Shown here in pieces: positions 44,094 to 53,002 of a stretch of 64,000 bases of DNA. Each line of letters begins with the position of its first letter. The stretch's first letter is position 1. A model generated the notes under the pieces. The model saw only the letters and a list, made by a program, of their open reading frames with translations, made no database searches and had not been told where the DNA came from. Source of the DNA: Nocardioides panzhihuensis. GTDB taxonomy: Bacteria; Actinomycetota; Actinomycetes; Propionibacteriales; Nocardioidaceae. The translations under genes were made by a program, and so were the position numbers. The stretch is from NCBI RefSeq assembly GCF_013408335.1, contig NZ_JACBZR010000001.1, forward strand, positions 1,054,001-1,118,000, given 5' to 3'.

Positions 44094-45676
44094 TGGGGTA
44101 CGCGCGAGCTCACGGCGTCGCGCTTCGCGGCGCGGTCGGCCATCTGGTCGACGTGCAGGCCGATGTCTCGCCGGGTCTGGTGGGGGTGACGCTGGTCGGT
44201 CGCGCCGACAGCGTGCTGGCCGAGGGCCGGGACCGGGTGCGGATGGCGATCATCAACTCCGAGCTGGAGTGGGCCGCGACCAAGCGGATCACGGTGCTGC
44301 TCTCGCCTGCTGACCTTCCGAAGGGCGGCTCGCACTACGACCTGGGGATGGCGCTGGCGATCCTCGCGGCGAGCGGCGAGATCGAGCCCGTCGGTCTCGA
44401 ACGCACGGTCTTCATCGGCGAGCTGGCTCTGGACGGAGGGCTGCGGCCGACCTCCGGAGTGCTCCCGATGGTCCTCGCCGCGTCCCATGCCGGGATCGCC
44501 CGGGTCGTGGTGCCGGAGCCGCAGGTGGCCGAGGCGCGGATGGTTCCCGGGATGGAGATCCTGGGGTTCCGGTCGCTGGGCCAGGTGGTCGCGGAGCTGC
44601 GCGGCGAGCCGGTGCCCGACGCGCCGCCGGTCGCGACCGGCACCGGCGGCAGCCTGCTCGGCTGGCGAGGAGACCGCAGGCTCGACGACATGGACATGTC
44701 CGACCTTCGAGGCATGCCCGAGACCCGCTACGCGGTCGAGGTCGCGGCCGCGGGCGGACATCACCTGCTGCTCAAAGGACCGAAGGGCTGCGGCAAGACC
44801 TCGATCGCCGAGCGGATCCCGACGATCCTTCCCGACCTGTCTCGTGAGGAGTCGCTCGAGGTGATGGCGGTGCAGTCGCTGGCCGGAGTGATCGACGTGG
44901 ACCAAGGGCTCCTCACTCGGCCCCCGTTCGCGGCTCCCCATCACGACGCCTCCAAGCCGGGCATCGTCGGTGGCGGCAGCGGCCGAGTCCGTCCGGGTCA
45001 GGTCTCGCTCTCTCACGCCGGCGTCCTCTTCCTCGATGAGTTCCCGTTGTTCAAGAGCGACGTCATCGAGTGCCTGCGCGAGCCGCTGGAGAGCGGCGAC
45101 ATCACGGTTTCCCGCGGGGAGGAGTCAGTGACGCTCCCGGCGCGCGCCCTGGTGGTGCTCGCCGCCAACCCGTGCCCGTGCGGGAACTTCGACGCCTCGG
45201 TCACCAAGGACGGCTGCATCTGCCGGTCCAACGAGCGACAGGCCTATGCGCGCAAGGTCTCCGGACCGATCACCGACCGCATCGACATCAGCCGCACGCT
45301 GCGACCGATGTCCGAGCAGAACCACGACCCGTGGGGCTCGGAGGCCAGCGCCGACATCCGCGAACGGGTCACGCAGGCCCGGCGTCGACAACGCGAGCGC
45401 TACGCCGACTTCGGGTGGCGGCTCAACGGTCAGGCCAGCGGGATCGCGCTGCGCGACAACTGGCCGTTGCCGCCATCGGCCGAGGCGCTGATCGACTCAC
45501 GCATCTTCTCGGGTGCCCTGACCCGCCGCGGCGCGGTGCGAGTGCACCGGCTCGCCTGGACGGTGGCGGACCTGGCCGGGGTCGACTGGCCGGGCGTGGC
45601 CGAGGCCGAGACGGCGCTCGCGCTGCGCAACGGCGGGTCGCTCACGGTCGCGTCCTACGAGGGGAGGTCGGCATGA
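44093..45676 (+). CDS. YifB/ComM family Mg-chelatase-like AAA ATPase
   Basis: A 527-residue protein. The N-terminal Lon-like/ChlI domain (VDVQADVSPGLVGVTLVG) is followed by the AAA core: Walker A LLKGPKGCGKTSIAER, Walker B GVLFLDEFPLF, and the zinc-finger-like ANPCPCGNF…CICRS cysteines. ComM is a hexameric helicase that extends heteroduplex during transformation. It is coupled to yraN and dprA by overlaps, forming the DNA-uptake/recombination block. Confidence 0.93.
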   Translation: MGYARAHGVALRGAVGHLVDVQADVSPGLVGVTLVGRADSVLAEGRDRVRMAIINSELEWAATKRITVLLSPADLPKGGSHYDLGMALAILAASGEIEPVGLERTVFIGELALDGGLRPTSGVLPMVLAASHAGIARVVVPEPQVAEARMVPGMEILGFRSLGQVVAELRGEPVPDAPPVATGTGGSLLGWRGDRRLDDMDMSDLRGMPETRYAVEVAAAGGHHLLLKGPKGCGKTSIAERIPTILPDLSREESLEVMAVQSLAGVIDVDQGLLTRPPFAAPHHDASKPGIVGGGSGRVRPGQVSLSHAGVLFLDEFPLFKSDVIECLREPLESGDITVSRGEESVTLPARALVVLAANPCPCGNFDASVTKDGCICRSNERQAYARKVSGPITDRIDISRTLRPMSEQNHDPWGSEASADIRERVTQARRRQRERYADFGWRLNGQASGIALRDNWPLPPSAEALIDSRIFSGALTRRGAVRVHRLAWTVADLAGVDWPGVAEAETALALRNGGSLTVASYEGRSA

Positions 45677-46845
45677 CCACGGCGTCCGCCGCCCCATCCT
45701 TCACCGACCTCGAGCGCGAGCGTCTGGCCCGGATCGCGCTGACCCAGCTGATCGAGCCCGGCACCCCATTGCTCGACAGCTGCATGGTGGGAGCCACCGC
45801 GACCGAGGTGTACCGACGCTTCGCCGAGGAGGATCCCGATCTCGGCGAGGACGGACTCGAAGCGAGAGCTCGCCTGGCCCAGATCCACCCCGACCGCGAC
45901 CTGGAGCGGGCGACCAACGCCGGGTTCCGCTATGTCATCCCCGGGGACGAGGAGTGGCCCATCCAGGTCGAGCGGCTCGCCGGGCAGGAGCCTCTCCAGT
46001 ACCGCACCGGCACCCCGCTCGGCCTGTGGGTGCGGGGGCCGCTCCTGCTCAGCGACCTGGACCGTTCGGTCGCCATCGTCGGGTCCCGAGAGGCGACGGC
46101 CTACGGCGCCGACGCCGCGGCGCGGATCGCCGCGGACCTCGCGGTCAACGACTTCGTGACGGTCTCCGGGGCAGCGGTCGGCATCGACGCGGCCGCGCAT
46201 CGCGGTGCCCTCACCGGTCCGCCCGGGAGCACCGTCGCCGTGCTCGCCGGCGGTGTCGACGTTCCCTATCCGCTGCGCAACGAGCGCCTGATCGACGCGA
46301 TCGCCGAGAGCGGAGCGGTGATCTCGGAGATCGCGCCCGGGTTCCCGGTCACCCGCTATCGATTCCTATCCCGCAACCGGATAATCGCCGCCCTTGCCCG
46401 CGGCACCGTGGTCGTCGAGGCGGCGGCGCGCAGCGGGTCCCTCAACACCTCCCACTGGGCCTACAGCATCAACACGCCCGTGATGGCCGTTCCGGGTCAG
46501 GTGGGAGCGATGACCTCCGTCGGGACCCACGAACTCCTACGCAGTGGCACAGGTGTCCTGGTGACCGACGGCCTCGACGTACGCGAGCTCGTCGGCGACG
46601 CCGGCGAGGCTCTCCCCGCGGAGCCCCGTGGGCCCGTACGTCGCCGCGACTCGCTCACCTCCATCGAGAAACAGGTCCTCGACGCGGTCCCGGTGACCAG
46701 ACCTTCGTCTCAGCTCGACATCGCGAGGTCGGCGTGCCTTCACCCCAAGACCGCGGGCACCGCGCTGACCCGGCTCGAGGCGCTCGGCCTCGCCGAGCGG
46801 TTCCCCGACGGGTGGCAGCTGGCGCCGGGCGCGGCTCGCACCTGA
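45673..46845 (+). CDS. dprA: DNA-processing protein DprA
   Basis: A 390-residue protein, ATG 45673 overlapping comM. After an N-terminal helical domain, the Rossmann-like DprA core shows RSVAIVGSREATAYGADAAA, TVSGAAVGIDAAAHRGAL, GGVDVPYPLRN and SRNRIIAALARGTVVVEA with SLNTSHWAYSINTPVMAVPG. A C-terminal winged helix follows (LEALGLAERFPDGWQL). DprA loads RecA on incoming single strands. Confidence 0.95.
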   Translation: MTTASAAPSFTDLERERLARIALTQLIEPGTPLLDSCMVGATATEVYRRFAEEDPDLGEDGLEARARLAQIHPDRDLERATNAGFRYVIPGDEEWPIQVERLAGQEPLQYRTGTPLGLWVRGPLLLSDLDRSVAIVGSREATAYGADAAARIAADLAVNDFVTVSGAAVGIDAAAHRGALTGPPGSTVAVLAGGVDVPYPLRNERLIDAIAESGAVISEIAPGFPVTRYRFLSRNRIIAALARGTVVVEAAARSGSLNTSHWAYSINTPVMAVPGQVGAMTSVGTHELLRSGTGVLVTDGLDVRELVGDAGEALPAEPRGPVRRRDSLTSIEKQVLDAVPVTRPSSQLDIARSACLHPKTAGTALTRLEALGLAERFPDGWQLAPGAART

Positions 46846-46874
46846 GGCTCCGCCCAACATCTACTCTGGCTCGG

Positions 46875-47837
46875 GTGAGCGCAGATCCAGAGGAAGACCA
46901 GGAGGGTGGGTCCGCGGATGCGGATCTCCCCGAGGTCTACGCCGCCCTGCTGGGGGACTATGAGCGACACCTCGGCGCCGAGCGCGGCCTCTCCGCCCAC
47001 ACGGTCAGGGCCTATCTGGGCGATGTCCGCAGCCTGCTCGACCACGCCGGCCGGATGGGCTGCACCGGTCCGGAGGCGATCGACCTGCGCACCTTGCGCA
47101 GCTGGCTGGCCAAGCAGCAGACCACCGGCCACTCGCGGACGACCCTTGCCCGGCGGGCCACCGCGGCCCGCGTCTTCTGCGCGTGGCTGGTACGCACGGG
47201 CCGGGCGCAGGTCGACGCCGGCGCCGCACTCGGCTCACCGAAAGCCCATCGGACGCTCCCGCCCGTGCTCCGTCCCGACGAGGTCGAGTCGCTCATCGCC
47301 GCTGCCACAACGGCCGCCGAGGACGGCACCGCCGTCGGGATGCGCGACGTCGCTGTGCTGGAGATGCTCTACGCGACCGGTGCCCGAGTCGGCGAGCTGG
47401 TCGGCCTCGACCTGGACGACGTCGACTATGAGCGGCGGGTCGTGCGGGTGCTCGGCAAGGGGCGCAAGGAGCGGATGGTGCCTTTCGGTGGTCCCGCGGT
47501 GCGAGCGCTCGATCGTTGGGTCGTCCGTGGTCGCCCACAGTTGCTGACCGAGTCCTCCGGCCCAGCGCTGTTCCTCGGGGCTCGCGGCGGTCGCCTCGAC
47601 CAGCGCGCGGTACGCACCCTCGTCCACCGACGCCTCGCCGACGTCCCAGGGGCCCCCGACCTCGGCCCCCACGGACTCCGCCACAGCACCGCTACCCACC
47701 TCCTCGAGGGTGGCGCCGACCTCCGCTCGGTCCAAGAGCTCCTCGGCCACGCCAGCCTGGCCACCACCCAGATCTACACCCACGTCAGCAGCGACCGGCT
47801 CCGCAAGGCCTACCGCCAGGCCCATCCCCGCGCCTGA
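46875..47837 (+). CDS. xerC: Tyrosine recombinase XerC
   Basis: A 320-residue recombinase from GTG 46875. The SAM-like N-terminal domain (YERHLGAERGLSAHTVRAYL) is followed by the catalytic domain with Arg in YATGARVGELVGLDLDDV, Lys in VLGKGRKERMVPF, HxxR in PHGLRHSTATHLLEGG, His in LLGHASLATTQIY and the nucleophile Tyr just after. Together with XerD it resolves chromosome dimers at dif. The location after dprA is typical of actinobacteria. Confidence 0.93.
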   Translation: MSADPEEDQEGGSADADLPEVYAALLGDYERHLGAERGLSAHTVRAYLGDVRSLLDHAGRMGCTGPEAIDLRTLRSWLAKQQTTGHSRTTLARRATAARVFCAWLVRTGRAQVDAGAALGSPKAHRTLPPVLRPDEVESLIAAATTAAEDGTAVGMRDVAVLEMLYATGARVGELVGLDLDDVDYERRVVRVLGKGRKERMVPFGGPAVRALDRWVVRGRPQLLTESSGPALFLGARGGRLDQRAVRTLVHRRLADVPGAPDLGPHGLRHSTATHLLEGGADLRSVQELLGHASLATTQIYTHVSSDRLRKAYRQAHPRA

Positions 47838-47952
47838 CCTGCCGGGACAGCGGATGTCGCGGACCGATTCGCCGGGGCGTACGCCAGATCACGTACGCCG
47901 CTCACGCTGTCGCGCGGACGCGAGGGCACCCCGTGTCGGCGAGGGTGAGGGC

Positions 47953-48558
47953 ATGTCCAAGAACTCGACGATCGGCAAGCCGGCGCGGCTGCGGCCCGGC
48001 GTACGCAAGGCGGTGCTCGTGCTCCACCTCCTCGGAGTAGGCGCATGGCTCGGCATCGACGTGGTGGTCGGGATCCTGGCCGCCGTCGCGACGGGATCGG
48101 CGGAAGCCGCCGATCGTGCCCTGGCGCTACAGGTGATCGGTACGTATCTGGCGGGGCCGATGCTCGCCGCGGGGGTGATCGTGCTGGTGACCGGGCTGGT
48201 GCTCGGCTGGGGGACCAAGTGGGGCCTGGTGCGGTTCTGGTGGGTTGCGGTGAAGCTGGTCGTCAATGTGGTGCTGGTCGCGCTGATCGTCTTCGTACTG
48301 TTGCCGGGGATGGCCGAGGTCCGGACCATCGGCGAGGTCCTGGCAGCGACCGGTGAGCTGACCGGAGACGTGAGCAGTCTGCGATTTCCGCCGGCGGTCT
48401 CGCTGACCGCGCTGACGATCGCGGTCGTGCTCTCGGTCTACAGGCCCTGGGGACGCACCCGCTTCGGTGAACGTGCCTATCGGACCGGGTCGCCCCGCCA
48501 GAGGGGGAGGAGCCGGACCGGTCGCGGTGCGTCGACGAGCAGCAGCGGGTCGAGATAG
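47953..48558 (+). CDS. Polytopic membrane protein (DUF2269-like)
   Basis: A 201-residue protein with about four membrane helices (VLVLHLLGVGAWLGIDVVVG, GPMLAAGVIVLVTGLVLGWG, WWVAVKLVVNVVLVALIVFV and AVSLTALTIAVVLSVY) and a basic, Ser-rich tail. The HLLGVGAWLG pattern resembles DUF2269 proteins. The tail overlaps the convergent M23 gene by 82 bp. Function unknown. Confidence 0.75.
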   Translation: MSKNSTIGKPARLRPGVRKAVLVLHLLGVGAWLGIDVVVGILAAVATGSAEAADRALALQVIGTYLAGPMLAAGVIVLVTGLVLGWGTKWGLVRFWWVAVKLVVNVVLVALIVFVLLPGMAEVRTIGEVLAATGELTGDVSSLRFPPAVSLTALTIAVVLSVYRPWGRTRFGERAYRTGSPRQRGRSRTGRGASTSSSGSR

Positions 48559-49100
48559 ACCTCGTCCGCGTTGCGGATCCAGCCCCAGTGCAGACAGGCG
48601 GCCGGGAAGCAGTGGGAGCCGGCGACGCCGAGACGGCCCAGTGGCGCACCGGCGGCGACCGGCTCCCCGACGTTCACCGTGGCCACGACCGGCTCATAGG
48701 TGGTCCGTGTGGAATCGTGGTCGACGCTCACCACCGGCTTGCCGGCGATGACGCCGGCGAATGCGACCGTCCCAGCCATCGCGGCGCGAACCACCGCACC
48801 CGGCGATCCGGCCAGGTCCACGCCGCGGTGGCCGGCACCCCACTGGGCGTCTGGAGGGTCGAAGCGCCGCACCACCTCCGGCTGTGGTGCCAGCGGCCAT
48901 TCGCCCTGGGGGACCTCGTCAGACACACCGACCGGACTCGGACCCTCGTCGTGACCCGCTGCCCCACCCAACGAGGCGCCGGACGGCGCCACCTCGGCAC
49001 GCGGCGTTCCGAGAGCTGGGCCTGTCGGGGCGATGAGGACGACGAGAAACAGGGCCGCGACGAGGGTGCGAGCCCGGTCGGAGAGGCGATACGAGGTCAT
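48477..49100 (-). CDS. Secreted M23-family peptidase-like protein
   Basis: A 207-residue protein, start MTSYRLSDRART at 49100–49098. A signal peptide (about residues 1–31, ending GPALG) precedes a LytM-type domain: GHRGVDLAGSPGAVVRAAMA supplies the first His and Asp, but the usual HxH reads ACLHWGW, with Cys in the place of the first His. This may lower or abolish peptidoglycan hydrolysis; I recall the same CLHWG form in other actinobacterial proteins encoded just upstream of rpsB, so it may be a family trait. Confidence 0.85.
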   Translation of the reverse strand: MTSYRLSDRARTLVAALFLVVLIAPTGPALGTPRAEVAPSGASLGGAAGHDEGPSPVGVSDEVPQGEWPLAPQPEVVRRFDPPDAQWGAGHRGVDLAGSPGAVVRAAMAGTVAFAGVIAGKPVVSVDHDSTRTTYEPVVATVNVGEPVAAGAPLGRLGVAGSHCFPAACLHWGWIRNADEVYLDPLLLVDAPRPVRLLPLWRGDPVR

Positions 49101-49521
49101 GCCGAGCAGACAACCCCGGATCGACGACCGGCACAACGGGCTTCGTACGCCCTGTGGATAACCCTGTTTCGAGATACCCCTGTGGACACTGATCGGCCCG
49201 CACCGGAGTCATTCCCGGCGGATTGGCCCGAGATGCCGGTCGGCGGCTAGTCTTGGATCGGCAGCCCCCTGTGGGCTGACTTCGCACGCCAGCAGACCGC
49301 GACGGTTTCTCGCTCCGAGAGGCCGATCGCCCGCGGGCGCGGCCCTCAGTCCCGAGCAGCACGCTCAGGTCGGACCGCGTGCAGGCGTCAGGGCCCATCA
49401 CCACCGATGGGCGCGAAACTGAAAACCGATCGGCTCGCGCCGACACCCGCCCGACCTCGAGAAACGCAAGGTCGAGCCTCAGCGGTGCAAACGCGGGCCA
49501 CCACCTAGGAGAAAAAACATC
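49101..49521. other. Divergent intergenic region upstream of rpsB
   Basis: The 421 bp contain no credible gene. TGTGGATAA at 49153–49161 is a perfect single DnaA box, and tgtggacac follows at 49191. The part from about 49260 to 49510 is a long GC-rich leader with a local dyad (gaccgcg pieces, and ccgatcg at 49427). It ends in TAGGAGAAAAAAC, a strong ribosome-binding site. It may hold the rpsB promoter and an S2 autoregulatory leader, but I cannot place either. Confidence 0.45.
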
Positions 49522-50469
49522 ATGGCAGTCGTGACCATGCGCCAGCTCCTCGAGAGCGGCGTCCACTTCGGACACCAGACCCGTCGCTGGAACCCGAAGA
49601 TGAAGCGGTTCATCCTCACCGACCGCAACGGCATCTACATCATCGACCTGCAGCAGTCGCTGGCCTACATCGACCGCAGCTTCGCCTTCGTCAAGGAGAC
49701 CGTGGCCAAGGGCGGGACGATCATGTTCGTCGGCACCAAGAAGCAGGCCCAGGAGGCCATCGCCGAGCAGGCGACGCGCGTCGGGATGCCTTACGTCAAC
49801 CAGCGCTGGCTGGGTGGCATGCTCACCAACTTCCAGACCGTGCACCAGCGGATCAACCGCCTCAAGGAGCTCGACGAGGTCGACTTCGACGACGTGGCCG
49901 GCTCGGGTCGCACGAAGAAGGAGCTCCTGCAGATGAAGCGGGAGCGCGACAAGCTCGACAAGACCCTCGGCGGCATCCGCGAGATGGGCCGTACGCCGTC
50001 CGCCGTGTGGATCGTCGACACGAACAAGGAGCACCTCGCAGTCGAGGAGGCCCGCAAGCTGCGGATCCCGATCGTCGCCATCCTGGACTCCAACTGCGAC
50101 CCCGACCTGGTCGACTTCCCGATCCCGGGCAACGACGACGCCATCCGCGCCGTCGGTCTGCTGACCCGCGTGGTCGCCGACGCCGTCGCCGAGGGCCTCA
50201 TCGCCCGCTCCGGTGGCAAGTCCGAGGGCACCGAGGGCGCCACCGCCGAGGAGCCGCTGGCCGAGTGGGAGCGCGAGCTGCTGGCGACCCCGGCCGCTGA
50301 GGAGACCAAGGCCGAGGAGACCCCGGCTGCTGAGTCCACCGAGGCGCCCGCCGAGGAGACCAAGGCCGAGGAGACCCCGGCTGCTGAGTCCACCGAGGCG
50401 CCCGCTGAGGAGACCAAGGCCGAGGAGACCCCGGCTGCCGAGTCCACCGAGGCGCCGGCCGAGGCCTGA
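49522..50469 (+). CDS. rpsB: 30S ribosomal protein S2 with repetitive acidic tail
   Basis: A 315-residue S2. The family core ([86 protein letters not shown]) ends near residue 235. The rest is an acidic tail whose last 54 codons are three 18-residue repeats. tsf follows 48 bp later, the universal pair. Confidence 0.97.
   Translation: MAVVTMRQLLESGVHFGHQTRRWNPKMKRFILTDRNGIYIIDLQQSLAYIDRSFAFVKETVAKGGTIMFVGTKKQAQEAIAEQATRVGMPYVNQRWLGGMLTNFQTVHQRINRLKELDEVDFDDVAGSGRTKKELLQMKRERDKLDKTLGGIREMGRTPSAVWIVDTNKEHLAVEEARKLRIPIVAILDSNCDPDLVDFPIPGNDDAIRAVGLLTRVVADAVAEGLIARSGGKSEGTEGATAEEPLAEWERELLATPAAEETKAEETPAAESTEAPAEETKAEETPAAESTEAPAEETKAEETPAAESTEAPAEA
50299..50460 (+). repeat. Three 54-bp tandem repeats in rpsB
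   Basis: Units 50299–50352, 50353–50406 and 50407–50460 each encode [18 protein letters not shown] and differ at only a few third positions (gcc/gct, gct/gcc, ccc/ccg). The near identity suggests recent expansion and possible length variation between strains. Confidence 0.93.
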
Positions 50470-50517
50470 GCCTCATCGTCCACTTAAGAGCCACTTAACA
50501 GTCAGAGGAAGACACAC

Positions 50518-51327
50518 ATGGCTTACACCGCTGCCGACGTCAAGAAGCTCCGCGAGCTGACCCAGGCCGGCATGATGGACTGCAAGAAGGCGCTCGACGA
50601 GGCTGACGGCGACTTCGACAAGGCTGTCGAGATCCTTCGCGTCAAGGGCACGGCGAAGGCCGCCGCCCGCGCCGCGGAGCGCACCACCTCGGCGGGCCTC
50701 GTCGCCGCGTCCGGCAACGCGCTGGTCAGCCTCCTCTCGGAGACCGACTTCGTCGCGAAGAACGAGGGCTTCGTCGCGGCTGCCCAGCAGATCGCCGAGG
50801 CTGCCGACGCCAACAAGGTCAACGACCGGGAGGCCCTCAAGGCCGTCTCGCTCGGCGACAAGACCGTCGGCGAGACCGTCGAGGCGCTCGCCCGCACCAT
50901 CGGCGAGAAGATCGAGCTCGGCCAGGTGGCCTACTTCGAGGGTGAGACCACGGTCTACCTGCACAAGAAGGCCTCCGACCTGCCGCCGAGCCTCGGCGTC
51001 CTGGTCTCCTACGAGGGTGACGAGGCGGCCGCCAGGCAGGCCGCCCAGCAGGCTGCCGCGCTCAAGGCGCAGTTCCTCACCTCCGACGAGGTCCCGGCCG
51101 ACGTGGTCGAGGCCGAGAAGGACGTCCTCACCAAGAAGACGCTCGAGGAGGGCAAGCCCGAGGCTGCCGTCGCCAAGATCGTCGAGGGCCGGATCAAGGC
51201 GTTCTTCAAGGAGATCGTCCTGCTCGACCAGGAGTCGGTCTTCGAGTCGAAGAAGTCCGTCAAGCAGGTCCTGGACGCCGCCAACACGCAGGTCAAGCAG
51301 TTCGCCCGCTTCGACGTCGGCGCCTGA
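50518..51327 (+). CDS. tsf: Translation elongation factor Ts
   Basis: A 269-residue EF-Ts that exchanges GDP on EF-Tu. The UBA-like N-terminus (AADVKKLRELTQAGMMDCKK, ALDEADGDFDKAVEILRVKG) and the core TDFVAKNEGF are diagnostic; the dimerisation domain ends with FARFDVGA. Two CDS-internal halves are complete and the length is normal for actinobacteria. A hairpin follows before pyrH. Confidence 0.97.
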   Translation: MAYTAADVKKLRELTQAGMMDCKKALDEADGDFDKAVEILRVKGTAKAAARAAERTTSAGLVAASGNALVSLLSETDFVAKNEGFVAAAQQIAEAADANKVNDREALKAVSLGDKTVGETVEALARTIGEKIELGQVAYFEGETTVYLHKKASDLPPSLGVLVSYEGDEAAARQAAQQAAALKAQFLTSDEVPADVVEAEKDVLTKKTLEEGKPEAAVAKIVEGRIKAFFKEIVLLDQESVFESKKSVKQVLDAANTQVKQFARFDVGA

Positions 51328-51386
51328 CCAGAGCCTGGCCCGCGCGGACACCGCGCGATCCGTTAGGTTGAGCAGCAACGTACGAC

Positions 51387-51437
51387 GAAAGGAGCCGGTC
51401 CGATGATCCATCTGGTCATCATCGGACCGGCTCTTTC
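51387..51437 (+). terminator. Hairpin between tsf and pyrH
   Basis: A perfect 15-bp stem (AGCCGGTCCGATGAT, 51393–51407, with 51418–51432) is extended after a one-base bulge by GAAAG/CTTTC, giving about 20 pairs with a 10-nt loop. The 3' arm ends CTCTTTCG. It should terminate rpsB–tsf transcripts or attenuate read-through into pyrH. Confidence 0.82.
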
Positions 51438-51494
51438 GTACACCGAGAACACCGGCACAGCCCCGCACGACGTCGCCCGAGGAAAGGCCACGGT

Positions 51495-52208
51495 ATGACC
51501 CGCTACCAGCGCATTCTGATCAAGCTGTCCGGAGAGAACTTCGGCGGCGGCGAGGTCGGCGTCGACCCCATCGTAGTGGCCTCGATCGCCAAGGAGATCT
51601 CTGCTGTCGCCGCCTCCGGCGTGCAGGTCGCGATCGTGGTCGGTGGCGGCAACTTCTTCCGCGGCGCCGAGCTGCAGCAGGCCGGGATGGACCGGTCCCG
51701 CGCTGACTACATGGGCATGCTCGGCACCGTCATGAACTGCCTCGCGCTGCAGGACTTCCTCGAGAAGGAGGGAGTCGACACCCGGGTGCAGACCGCGATC
51801 ACGATGGGTCAGGTCGCCGAGCCCTACATCCCGCGCAAGGCCATGCGTCACCTCGAGAAGGGCCGCGTCGTGATCTTCGGCGCGGGCTCAGGCATGCCCT
51901 ACTTCTCCACCGACACCGTCGCCGCCCAGCGTGCGATGGAGGTTCACGCCGAGGTCGTCCTGATGGCCAAGAACGGCGTCGACGGTGTCTACACCGCCGA
52001 CCCGAAGAAGGACCCGACGGCGACGAAGTACGACGAGCTCACCTTCAACGAGGCGCTGCAGAAGCAGCTCAAGATCGCCGACGCCACCGCGTTCGCCCTC
52101 TGTATGGAGAACAAGATGCCGATCGTGGTCTACGGCGCGGAGGACGAGGGGGCGATCTTCCGGATCGTCCAGGGTGAGAAGATCGGTACGCTCGTCACCG
52201 CTGGCTGA
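51495..52208 (+). CDS. pyrH: UMP kinase
   Basis: A 237-residue amino-acid-kinase-fold UMP kinase. [13 protein letters not shown] is the phosphate-binding start, with [32 protein letters not shown] and the C-terminal [19 protein letters not shown]. It converts UMP to UDP and is allosterically controlled in bacteria. pyrH–frr is the conserved pair. Confidence 0.97.
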   Translation: MTRYQRILIKLSGENFGGGEVGVDPIVVASIAKEISAVAASGVQVAIVVGGGNFFRGAELQQAGMDRSRADYMGMLGTVMNCLALQDFLEKEGVDTRVQTAITMGQVAEPYIPRKAMRHLEKGRVVIFGAGSGMPYFSTDTVAAQRAMEVHAEVVLMAKNGVDGVYTADPKKDPTATKYDELTFNEALQKQLKIADATAFALCMENKMPIVVYGAEDEGAIFRIVQGEKIGTLVTAG

Positions 52209-52268
52209 GCGGCACGAGCCCACACGCCACCCCACACCCAAATCACTTACGAGCCACAGGAGCAACCG

Positions 52269-52826
52269 GTGATCAACGACATCCTCAACGAGGCCGACAG
52301 CAAGATGGTGAAGTCGGTGGACTCCACGCGTGAGGACTTCTCCACCATCCGTGCCGGTCGGGCCACCCCGCAGATGTTCAGCAAGATCCTGGTCGACTAC
52401 TACGGCACCCCGACGCCGATCCAGCAGCTGGCCTCGTTCACCAGCCCCGAGGCGCGGATCATCAACATCGCCCCGTTCGACATCGGCGCCATGGCCAACG
52501 TCGAGAAGGCCATCCGCGACTCCGACCTCGGCGTCAACCCGTCCAACGACGGCAAGATCCTGCGGGCGGTCTTCCCCGAGCTCACCGAAGAGCGCCGCAA
52601 GGAGTACATCAAGCTCGCCAAGGAGAAGGCTGAGCAGGGCCGCGTCTCGGTGCGCCAGGTGCGCCAGAAGGCCAAGCAGGGCCTCGAGAAGCTCGAGAAG
52701 GACGGCGAGGCCAGCAAGGACGACGTCACCGGCGCCGAGAAGCGCCTCGACGGCCTCACCAAGAAGCACACCGACGAGATCGACGAGATGCTCAAGTCCA
52801 AGGAAGCCGAGCTGCTGGAGGTTTGA
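52269..52826 (+). CDS. frr: Ribosome recycling factor
   Basis: A 185-residue RRF from GTG 52269 (INDILNEADSKMVKSVDSTR), with CAGGAGCAA upstream. The three-helix bundle/β-domain blocks ARATPQMFSKILVDYYGTPT, LASFTSPEARIINIAPFD and LPSN-like VNPSNDGKILRAVFPELTEE are intact. It disassembles post-termination ribosomes with EF-G. Confidence 0.97.
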   Translation: MINDILNEADSKMVKSVDSTREDFSTIRAGRATPQMFSKILVDYYGTPTPIQQLASFTSPEARIINIAPFDIGAMANVEKAIRDSDLGVNPSNDGKILRAVFPELTEERRKEYIKLAKEKAEQGRVSVRQVRQKAKQGLEKLEKDGEASKDDVTGAEKRLDGLTKKHTDEIDEMLKSKEAELLEV

Positions 52827-52830
52827 GCCT

Positions 52831-52861
52831 GTGACCCTGCGAGCGAAGCGAGCAGGGTCAC
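52831..52861. repeat. Palindrome starting a REP-like spacer after frr
   Basis: GTGACCCTGC pairs perfectly with GCAGGGTCAC around an 11-nt loop, 4 bp after the frr stop. The next 120 bp continue with gagcgaagcgagc-type and gatctcg/cgagatc pieces up to the cdsA start. It could stop frr transcription; the composition resembles the spacer at 40860–40990. Confidence 0.65.
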
Positions 52862-53002
52862 AACGCGAAAAGATCGAGCGAGCGCAGCGGCTGAGCTTGC
52901 GAAGCCGCGAAGCGGGTCGAGATCTACTCCTCAGCGAACGATCTCGCCGAGATCTGAGGCCCCAGACTGCTGGCCTACTGCTGGCCTACCACCCACGGAC
53001 GA

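Noticed and set aside
46875..47837. Mobile-element integrase reading of the tyrosine recombinase
   Set aside because: Its place after dprA and its XerC-like size fit the chromosomal dimer-resolution gene; no attachment sites or cargo were seen.
49153..49161. Perfect DnaA box as evidence for a replication origin
   Set aside because: It is a single box without a cluster, AT-rich unwinding region or dnaA/dnaN nearby.
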